From: Pseudomonadota bacterium | GTDB lineage: Bacteria > Desulfobacterota > Syntrophobacteria > Syntrophobacterales > Syntrophobacteraceae | Assembly (NCBI GenBank): GCA_023416335.1 | Contig: JAEZHY010000232.1 | Coordinates: 1-54,308 of the forward strand | Length of the DNA stretch: 54,308 nt | Reading direction: 5' to 3' | Shown here: piece by piece, positions 33,390 to 39,539 of the stretch | Numbering within the stretch: the stretch's first letter is position 1 | How the letters are laid out: each line of letters begins with the position of its first letter | Notes under the pieces: generated by a model | What the model was told of the DNA's origin: nothing | Database searches by the model: none | The model's input: the letters and a program-made list of their open reading frames with translations, nothing else | Translations under genes and position numbers: made by a program

Positions 33390-33554
33390 TTACTCGCTTG
33401 CCCATTGGAGGAAAATCAATTCACTTCCACCGGCAACCGTGTTGGACTTCTCAAGAGCCTCTTCTTGGGTCTGCCCTGGCTCAACCCAAATAAGGGCCAC
33501 CGATTTGACATTTCCGGCCTGTTCCAGTTTGCTTATTCTGGCTTCGATCCTCAT
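33390..33554 (-). CDS. Small coiled-coil protein, 54 residues
   Basis: ATG at 33554 overlaps the upstream gene's stop (ATGA), and TAA is at 33390-33392. The product opens with MRIEARISKLEQAG and then SVALIWVEPGQTQEEALEKS, parallel in design to the next gene downstream (coiled coil, then a hydrophobic beta strand ending in an acidic turn). Tight packing between coupled genes supports it as real despite its size. Confidence 0.65.
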   Translation of the reverse strand: MRIEARISKLEQAGNVKSVALIWVEPGQTQEEALEKSNTVAGGSELIFLQWASE

Positions 33555-33775
33555 TGAAAAGTTATCTCCTTCCCTTGCTGCAGTTCGTTATGAAGTTCCA
33601 CCCTAATTGCCTGAATATGCGCGGGGAAGTCTTCCATTTCGCCCTCGTAACCCATCTTCCGGGCGAGAACTTCAAGCCTGGTTTCCAATTGCTCATCGGA
33701 CATTTTCTTGAGGTCCAGAGGTCCCGAGTTCAAAGATTCAAGCCGCCCCAATCTGCTCAAAAAGTTCTTGTTCAT
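33551..33775 (-). CDS. Small coiled-coil protein, 74 residues
   Basis: It begins MNKNFLSRLGRLESL, again the short leucine-rich coiled-coil N terminus seen in its neighbours. A helical acidic segment follows (MSDEQLETRLEVLARKMGYEGEMEDFPAHIQAIRVEL). It overlaps the HTH gene upstream and the 54-residue gene downstream by 4 bases each. No known family; probably an oligomer-forming partner in this string of small genes. Confidence 0.7.
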   Translation of the reverse strand: MNKNFLSRLGRLESLNSGPLDLKKMSDEQLETRLEVLARKMGYEGEMEDFPAHIQAIRVELHNELQQGKEITFQ

Positions 33776-34155
33776 TCCTTTGCCCCCATCTTTTCTTCCA
33801 AAATTGAAAGTCGCGCCTCCAGGTCCTCAAGCTCAACCGCTTTGATTGCAGTCTCTAATACCGTCTTTGCAGCACTCACACGGGCAGAGGCGGGAGCTTC
33901 GGAGTCTTCCATGATGGTTTTCAGTGTCGCAACGGCTTCACTGCAAACCTGCTGTATTCGCCCTATTGCCTGCTGCACTGCCTGTCTTCTGGCTTTCCGG
34001 TATGCTTCCGCGAATTCGGGTTCCTGCATCCACCTCCAGAGAGTTACCCCCGAGATCCCCGCCGCTGCGGCCGCCTCTTCCCTGGTCGGATGGAGAAGCA
34101 GCTCGGCCACTGCTCGGGCCTTCTTGCCTGGTAATTTCTGCTCGGGAGATTTCAT
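33772..34155 (-). CDS. HTH protein, phBC6A51/small-terminase-like
   Basis: This 127-residue protein has an N-terminal helix-turn-helix (ARAVAELLLHPTREEAAAAAGISGVTLWRWMQEPEFAEAYRKARR). An alanine-rich helical region then ends in a coiled coil (LEDLEARLSILEEKM). This is the layout of phBC6A51-type HTH proteins, often annotated as terminase small subunits. No large-subunit gene follows; the next genes are tiny coiled-coil proteins. It may bind a packaging site or be a stand-alone regulator. It is the first gene of the late leftward block, beside the att site. Confidence 0.8.
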   Translation of the reverse strand: MKSPEQKLPGKKARAVAELLLHPTREEAAAAAGISGVTLWRWMQEPEFAEAYRKARRQAVQQAIGRIQQVCSEAVATLKTIMEDSEAPASARVSAAKTVLETAIKAVELEDLEARLSILEEKMGAKE

Positions 34156-34295
34156 CTCGGTTCACTTTCTTTCATTCAACAGAGGGGCAGGGATGACCGT
34201 GTATACCGGCCGCATGCCTCCAGTGTTTTGGTTGGATTTCATGGGAAGGGAAGGGGATCTGACCTTGGCGCGGAGACTTTCGTCCCCTGAAATGG

Positions 34296-34328
34296 AAAAA
34301 GGGGATGCCCAATTACAGGGCATTCCCC
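34296..34328 (-). terminator. Intrinsic terminator between tRNA-Val and the late block
   Basis: On the minus strand GGGGAATGCCC (34328-34318), loop TGTAATT and GGGCATCCCC (34310-34301) are followed by TTTTT. It lies inside the element's end, downstream of tRNA-Val, and would stop the tRNA transcript from entering the late genes. Confidence 0.75.
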
Positions 34329-34352
34329 TTCGGTGTATCAGCAGTGTATCAG
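34329..34352 (+). repeat. Putative integrase arm-binding site, right inner end
   Basis: Two tandem units ending in GTGTATCAG, identical to 15389-15412 except for one base, 42 bases inside the tRNA-side att core. See the left copy. Confidence 0.65.
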
Positions 34353-34394
34353 GATCGAAAACACCACTTAAAATATTAAGAACTTCAACCACTT

Positions 34395-34422
34395 GTATAG
34401 GCGGGAGAGGATTTGAACCTCC
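34395..34422 (+). repeat. att repeat within tRNA-Val (attL)
   Basis: This is the second copy of the 28-bp identity segment. It covers the last 25 bases of the tRNA-Val gene plus 3 bases beyond it. Integration here restores a complete tRNA. Confidence 0.9.
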
Positions 34423-34470
34423 GACTTCCACCGTGTGAGGATGGCACTCTCACCGCTGAGTTACCCGCCC
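34398..34470 (-). tRNA. tRNA-Val (anticodon CAC)
   Basis: This is a 73-base tRNA read on the minus strand. Acceptor GGGCGGG pairs with CCCGCCT, D-arm CTCAGCGGTGAG is normal, and the anticodon stem CCATC/GGTGG carries loop CTCACAC (anticodon CAC). The T-arm is GGAGGTTCAAATCCTC with GTTCAAAT. The discriminator base is A, and CCA is not encoded. The 3' half is the att site of the 19-kb element. Confidence 0.95.
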
Positions 34471-34496
34471 GCAATTTCGCGCTTGCGCGCTTCAGT

Positions 34497-34525
34497 TTTA
34501 TAGCTGATACGGATGGCGAACGCAA
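34497..34525 (-). promoter_or_regulatory. tRNA-Val promoter
   Basis: On the minus strand TTGCGT (34525-34520), a 17-base spacer and TATAAA (34502-34497) lie 27 bases upstream of the tRNA 5' end. A GC-rich discriminator (GCGCGCAAGCGCG) follows, as is common for stringently controlled stable-RNA promoters. Confidence 0.75.
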
Positions 34526-34607
34526 TACCCAATCGAGATTCCCTGTGTAATAGGCATAAACTATGCGGGTTCGAAGGGGGCGCCACCGGTCGAAATAATA
34601 TATCACG

Positions 34608-36482
34608 TCAGGGTTTCTTCTTCCCTCCAATGGACAGCATTTTGAGCCGCATGTAATCGTCTTTGGCCTGTTTGTCCTTGGGATCGATTTTCAGGATCTG
34701 ATCGAGCTTTTTCAGCGCTTCCGCGTAGTCTCCATTGCTCTCATACAAGTCGGCCGCTTTTCTGAGGAGCGCTTTATCCTTTGGCTGAAGCCTTGCCAGG
34801 TGTTCCATTTCATGGGCGGCAGCCTTCTTGTCGCCCAGTTTGATGGCGGCGTGAAGCTGATAGTTGTGAATCCGCACCGAATCGGGGTTCTGCTCGGATA
34901 CGCTGTTAAAGAAGGCAGCCATGCCTTTGTAGTCCTTCTTATCATCGTAGTACTTGAAAAGGGCATCCTGGTAGGCTGTGTTCTTCGAGTCGAGTTTCAA
35001 GAGTTCCTGGAGAACCTGCAACTCGCCCTTTTCATTTCTGAGTTTTCGGTAGATATCGAGCAGATATTTGCGGGATTCGACGTCCTTGGGGTCCAGGGAA
35101 GCGACTGTCTGGAAAGAGGTTATCGCCTTGTCGTACTTCTTGGCCTCGTAGTACAGCACGGCCAGATTGTTCTGGAGGGTCCGGTTCCTTGGCTGCATCT
35201 GGGCAAGGCGTTCGTATGCGGCCTGGAGAGCGTTCTTGTCGCCGGACTTCTCGAGCATCGCAATCAGCCGAGTGAGCGCTTCCTTGTTTTGCGGGTTCCT
35301 CTGGAGTATGGCGTCGTAAGTAGTTTTGGCCTGGGCAGTATTGCCTTTTTTCTCATAGAGTTCGGCCAACTGCAGCCAGCTTTCGGTATCGCCCGAGTTC
35401 TTCTGGAGATACCTCTCCAGGGCCTGGATAGCCTTGTCTGTCTCGTCGTTGCGCTTGTAGGTGACGAAGAGGTTGTACAATACGTCGGAATCTTTTACGC
35501 CCGCCTTTATGGCCTTCTCATAGGCCGCCGCGGCACGCGACCAGTTCTTCGTGTCGCTGCTGAACTCGGCCAGGGCGAGAAGCACGGATTGCTGGAATGG
35601 TTTGGGAATATCGTTTTGATGCTTTTCCAGGAACTTTTCCGCCTCGTCTCGAGATTTCTTTTTCTTCAGATAGGCAACGAACTCCTTGAACGTCTGCTGG
35701 TCTTCGGCAAGTCTGAGCAGATCGAGGTAGACGAGCAGGGTATCGTCGGTCCGGTTCAGAATCTGATAGACGAGGAGAAGTTTCTCGGAAATAGCCTTGG
35801 ACTTTCCGGAATCGTCGATCTCTTTGTACAATCGCGCCGCGTCGGCGTAGCGTTTGCTGTCGAAATAAAGACCGGCCAGCTGAGTCTTCACCAGTATATT
35901 GGAATTGTTCTCTTTGAGGGCCTTCTCGAGGTAACCGATTTTCTTGTCGACATCGGATGTGGAATTGGCCTTCTGGAGCCAGTCCTTCACATCCAGCTGG
36001 ATCAGGAGCGAGACTTTTCCGATCGGCCTGTTCCACAGGGTTACCCGGAGTTCCACCGTCCTGGGAGTCTCGAAAGATTCCTGCGGGAACATATCTTTGA
36101 TAACGACCGGTCGTTTGGAGACAGCCTTGGCGTCCAGGTCGGAAGATGCAAGGCGTGTACCCCATGACAGCCATCCGTCTGTTTTGATCTGGAGAAGCTG
36201 AATCGAATCCTTTGGATTGACTATTACCTGTGAATCCGGGAGGAGAAGGACTTCCTGATTGTTATGCTGGAAACGCAGAGCGACGAGCTTTTTGGGGAAT
36301 GGCAGCATCGAGGCGAGGCCGCCATCCCTGGTGAAGAGAAATCCGGCCGCTCCGATGACAATAGCGAGCGCCACAAGCAGAATGATCAGGCGCGGTGACT
36401 TCTTTGGCTTTTTCTCGTTTCTCCTCCCGCCGCGGTAGAAGGAGCCAGTGGACCCGTATGGATAGCCACGCGTTGAGTTCAT
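34608..36482 (-). CDS. Membrane-anchored TPR-repeat protein
   Basis: This 624-residue protein has a basic Ser/Gly/Arg-rich N terminus and one transmembrane helix at about residues 31-50 (LIILLVALAIVIGAAGFLF). A beta-type domain of about 100 residues follows (LRFQHNNQEVLLLPDSQVIV ...). Roughly a dozen tetratricopeptide repeats run from about 155 to the C terminus, e.g. AAAYEKAIKAG..., AKTTYDAILQRNPQNKEAL, AEALKKLDQILKIDPKD. Such proteins scaffold envelope assembly or secretion complexes; the partner is unknown. Its start overlaps the pseudouridine synthase stop by 4 bases. Confidence 0.85.
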   Translation of the reverse strand: MNSTRGYPYGSTGSFYRGGRRNEKKPKKSPRLIILLVALAIVIGAAGFLFTRDGGLASMLPFPKKLVALRFQHNNQEVLLLPDSQVIVNPKDSIQLLQIKTDGWLSWGTRLASSDLDAKAVSKRPVVIKDMFPQESFETPRTVELRVTLWNRPIGKVSLLIQLDVKDWLQKANSTSDVDKKIGYLEKALKENNSNILVKTQLAGLYFDSKRYADAARLYKEIDDSGKSKAISEKLLLVYQILNRTDDTLLVYLDLLRLAEDQQTFKEFVAYLKKKKSRDEAEKFLEKHQNDIPKPFQQSVLLALAEFSSDTKNWSRAAAAYEKAIKAGVKDSDVLYNLFVTYKRNDETDKAIQALERYLQKNSGDTESWLQLAELYEKKGNTAQAKTTYDAILQRNPQNKEALTRLIAMLEKSGDKNALQAAYERLAQMQPRNRTLQNNLAVLYYEAKKYDKAITSFQTVASLDPKDVESRKYLLDIYRKLRNEKGELQVLQELLKLDSKNTAYQDALFKYYDDKKDYKGMAAFFNSVSEQNPDSVRIHNYQLHAAIKLGDKKAAAHEMEHLARLQPKDKALLRKAADLYESNGDYAEALKKLDQILKIDPKDKQAKDDYMRLKMLSIGGKKKP

Positions 36483-37384
36483 TTTGCGGAAAGCTCCTTA
36501 TCGAGGCCGGCCTCTTCGTAAATTCGCCGGATTTCATCGGGTTTGAGCGATCGGTATTCGCCCGGTTTGAGATTGCCCAGGCGCAAGGGCCCATATGCGA
36601 TGCGCTTGATCTTCAGTACCGGGTGTCCAACTGCTTCGCCCATACGCTTGATCTGGCGGTTCCAGCCCTGGTGAAGCGTTATCCTGAGCCAGGCCGCTTT
36701 CGGCAGCAATCTCATCGTTTCGACTCCGGCGTGGGCGGTTCTGCCTTCCTCGAGGAGCACACCCGACCGGAGTTCTTCAATCGCCTTATCGGCGGGATGT
36801 CCTTTTACTTTTACCTCATAAACTTTAGATATGCCATAGCGAGGATGAAGAAGCCGGTTCGCAAGTTCTCCGTCATTGGTGATGAGAAGAAGTCCCTCGG
36901 CATCGTAATCGAGTCTCCCGACGGGAAAGACCCTTGTCCCCAGATTGGGAAGGAAGTCGAAAATAGTCTTTCGTCCCTGCGGATCGCGTACTGTCGTTAT
37001 GCATTCCCGTGGCTTATAGAAGGCAAGTATAACCCTTCGAGCCCGCAGCGCCAGCGGTTTCCCGTCCAGCAGGACGGTATCGTTGAGCGGATCGACCCTG
37101 CAGCCCAGTTCCGCCTTGTGGCCGTTAACCTCGACACGCCCGTGGCGGATCAATTCTTCCGCGGAGCGCCTGGAACCCACGCCTGCCTCGGCCAGAAACT
37201 TCTGAAGCCGAATTCCGGCAGGGGATTCGGACGTCGGAGGCAGGCTCTTGGAAACGGGGGACCGGCCGGCGGGCCTCCTGCGTATGACGGATCCGGAGAG
37301 CTTTGGGGATTTTTGGGGACGGATTTCGGATTCGGAAGAGTTGCCCGTTTGACCCCGTTCAGGTTTTCGGATTCTTTCTTTCAT
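36479..37384 (-). CDS. Pseudouridine synthase, RluB/RsuA family
   Basis: This protein of about 301 residues modifies uridine in rRNA. After a basic, Pro/Ser-rich N-terminal extension, an S4 RNA-binding domain is seen (RLQKFLAEAGVGSRRSAEELIRHGRVEVNG). The catalytic domain carries GRLDYDAEGLLLITNDGELANRLLHP, in which the Asp is the nucleophile, and KVYEVKVKG. RluB (23S rRNA) is favoured over RsuA by overall length and the long tail, but this is not certain. The start is ATG 37384 (MKERIRK); a TTG at 37417 is an alternative. It forms an operon with the TPR gene. Confidence 0.9.
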   Translation of the reverse strand: MKERIRKPERGQTGNSSESEIRPQKSPKLSGSVIRRRPAGRSPVSKSLPPTSESPAGIRLQKFLAEAGVGSRRSAEELIRHGRVEVNGHKAELGCRVDPLNDTVLLDGKPLALRARRVILAFYKPRECITTVRDPQGRKTIFDFLPNLGTRVFPVGRLDYDAEGLLLITNDGELANRLLHPRYGISKVYEVKVKGHPADKAIEELRSGVLLEEGRTAHAGVETMRLLPKAAWLRITLHQGWNRQIKRMGEAVGHPVLKIKRIAYGPLRLGNLKPGEYRSLKPDEIRRIYEEAGLDKELSAK

Positions 37385-37429
37385 TTCTTGTCCCAGTGAG
37401 GGTCTCTTTTCCTCCAAATCGATCTTCGG

Positions 37430-38422
37430 TTACCCCAGACCGATTGCGTTGCGAACCAGTTCGATCGTCGCGACCGCCTCGCGTCTTGCCCTCTCGTTAC
37501 CGGCAGCAACGATATCGCGGACCTTGTTCATGTCTTTTTCGAACTCCAGGCGGCGTTCGCGGACGGGGGCAAGGCGGGAGATGACATTCTTCATGAGACG
37601 TTTCTTACACTCAACGCAACCGATAGCGGCATTGCGGCATCCTTCGGCAATTTCGGCCACTTCGGAAGCCGTGGAGTAGAGCTTGTGATAAGCGAATACG
37701 GGTGAGACTTCCGGATCGCCGGGATCGTTACGCCGTATTCTCTGCGGATCGGTCATCATTTTGGAGATCTTATCCGAGATGGTCTCCGGCGTGTCGGTGA
37801 AAAAGATGCAATTCCCGTAGCTCTTGCTCATTTTTCTTCCATCCAGGCCGGGGAGGACCGGGACTTCGGTAAGGAGGCCGTCGGGAATCGGGAATATCTC
37901 TTTCTTGTACATAAAATTGAAGCGCCGGGCAATTTCCCGCGTAAGTTCGACATGCGGGAGCTGGTCCTTGCCGACCGGCACGCCGTGGGCGCGGTAGATT
38001 ATGATGTCGGCAGCCTGGAGCACGGGATAACCAAGGAAACCGTACGTCGCAAGGTCCTTCTGGTCAATCTGAATCTGCTGCTCCTTATAGGTGGGATTAC
38101 GCTCCAGCCAGGGAAGAGGCGTAATCATACCGAGAAGAAGAAACAGTTCGGCGTGTTCCTTGATGTCGGACTGGATGAAAAGGGTGCAGAGTTCCGGCTT
38201 GAGTCCGGCGGCGAGCCAGTCGAGAATCATTTCCCAGGTATTGTCGCGAATCGCTTCGGGAGTGGCATAGTCGGTTGTCAGCGCATGCCAGTCGGCAACG
38301 AAGAAGAAACATTCGTACTGATTCTGCAGCTGGACCCAGTTGTCCAGTGCGCCGTGCAGGTTCCCAAGATGAAGGCGCCCAGTTGGACGCATGCCGCTGA
38401 GGATTCTCTTCCGCTCCGCCAT
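37430..38422 (-). CDS. trpS: Tryptophanyl-tRNA synthetase
   Basis: This 330-residue class I aminoacyl-tRNA synthetase charges tRNA-Trp. The HIGH-type motif appears as HLGNLHG (about 18-24), tryptophan-site segments include DWHALTTDY and GYPVLQAADI, and the KMSKS signature lies at GRKMSKSYGN (about 195). Length is the bacterial norm. The pseudouridine synthase gene starts 45 bases downstream. By chance the window also carries tRNA-Trp at 47828. Confidence 0.96.
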   Translation of the reverse strand: MAERKRILSGMRPTGRLHLGNLHGALDNWVQLQNQYECFFFVADWHALTTDYATPEAIRDNTWEMILDWLAAGLKPELCTLFIQSDIKEHAELFLLLGMITPLPWLERNPTYKEQQIQIDQKDLATYGFLGYPVLQAADIIIYRAHGVPVGKDQLPHVELTREIARRFNFMYKKEIFPIPDGLLTEVPVLPGLDGRKMSKSYGNCIFFTDTPETISDKISKMMTDPQRIRRNDPGDPEVSPVFAYHKLYSTASEVAEIAEGCRNAAIGCVECKKRLMKNVISRLAPVRERRLEFEKDMNKVRDIVAAGNERARREAVATIELVRNAIGLG

Positions 38423-38704
38423 TTAGAACTTCTCCTCTGATTTATTCTTTAATCAACAGTGCATGCACTCTTATTCCCCGCTGGTTCCCAAGGTTCCGGG
38501 ACTTTTGCCCAAATGAAGACGGACCTGGTTGCCGGGATTTTATGACGGGGCTTCCGATCACGTCATCTCGGCCGTGCTTTTGAGCCGGGATTCAAAGTCT
38601 TTAAGGTCGTGAATTCACAATTAATCCGCCCAACAATCCTGGTTTCCGGTGTGAACTTGTCGTGATCGAAGAGAAGGGCCGGAATGTCCCACAGGGCGGA
38701 ATTC

Positions 38705-39364
38705 TTACATCAAGAAACGCCAGAAAACACTGATGACAGGGGTGACTATATAACTCCATAGACCGGATCCGATCAATAGGAGCACGATAAGCATTCCGAA
38801 TCTTTCCATCTGTTCCAGGGCTATCGCGATCCTGAGCGGCGCCAGGCCGACGAGAATCCTGCCACCGTCAAGGGGCAGAACCGGAAGAAGGTTGACAACC
38901 ATCAGAACCAGGTTGAACCTGGCGGAAATCAGCGCCATCCCACGAACCGGTTCATTCATCCACGTGTACCAGAATCTCGAAATGCCCTCCGGTCCCAGAA
39001 AATCGGAAAATGTGAGGTGAAAAACGATGGAACTCAAGGTGGCCAAAACGAAATTGGTTAGAGGCCCGGAGAGGGCAACCAGGGCCATGTCTCTACGCCC
39101 GCCCCGAAGATTGGCAAAGTTAACGGGGACGGGTTTTGCCCATCCGAACAGGAAGGGGGACCCGGTGATGTAAAGCACGCCGGGGAGAATTATTGTTCCC
39201 ACCATGTCTATATGGCTGATCGGGTTGAGGGTTATTCGGCCGAGGAGTCTTGCAGTGGGGTCTCCGAGCTTTTCCGCCACCCACCCGTGAGCCACTTCGT
39301 GCAGAATCACGGCGAAAAGAAGGGGTACTATATAAAGGACTGCTATTCCGATGTAATCCGACAT
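38705..39364 (-). CDS. Site-2 protease-like zinc metalloprotease (M50, short form)
   Basis: This 219-residue polytopic membrane protease has zinc-binding HEVAHGW (HExxH, about residues 22-28), TLNPISHID, a third ligand region NLLPVLPLDGGRI (N-x2-P-x4-DG), and about five hydrophobic segments. No PDZ domain is present, which places it in the short YwhC-like branch. The natural substrate is unknown. The gene lies 282 bases downstream, in its reading direction, of nothing coding toward trpS, so it may be a single transcription unit. It follows the CCA/poly(A) polymerase gene on the same strand. Confidence 0.92.
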   Translation of the reverse strand: MSDYIGIAVLYIVPLLFAVILHEVAHGWVAEKLGDPTARLLGRITLNPISHIDMVGTIILPGVLYITGSPFLFGWAKPVPVNFANLRGGRRDMALVALSGPLTNFVLATLSSIVFHLTFSDFLGPEGISRFWYTWMNEPVRGMALISARFNLVLMVVNLLPVLPLDGGRILVGLAPLRIAIALEQMERFGMLIVLLLIGSGLWSYIVTPVISVFWRFLM

Positions 39365-39539
39365 GAAAATTCACTGTGTCCCAAAAGTTCGTTGCAGCTT
39401 TAATGCGCCGATATATCAATATTAATGCATTTCCTCCAGAGCCAAATCACAACTTGTATATTTTGGTCCTCTCGATCTCCCTTTTTGTCCCGAAACACTC
39501 GGTCGTTCACAGAGCACCGGGCTGCGGCTTCGCAGGGCG

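Larger units (their letters stand above)
15304..34422. mobile_element. 19.1-kb integrated prophage-like element at tRNA-Val
   Basis: The element is delimited by identical 28-bp direct repeats at 15304-15331 and 34395-34422; the right copy is the 3' end of an intact tRNA-Val gene. The integrase lies 26 bases inside the left repeat. Inside are replication genes (primase-helicase, O-like protein), a resolvase, HTH regulators with a divergent control region, unrecognised cargo, two secreted proteins and a late block with two ejection-protein-like genes. No large terminase, portal, major capsid, tail or integral lysis cassette is evident. It is therefore a deleted prophage or a phage satellite; the undamaged reading frames favour a maintained element. 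Confidence 0.88.

Noticed and set aside
34800..36167. Long plus-strand frame of 455 residues opposite the TPR gene
   Set aside because: Antisense shadow of a repetitive, GC-biased gene; no motif of its own.
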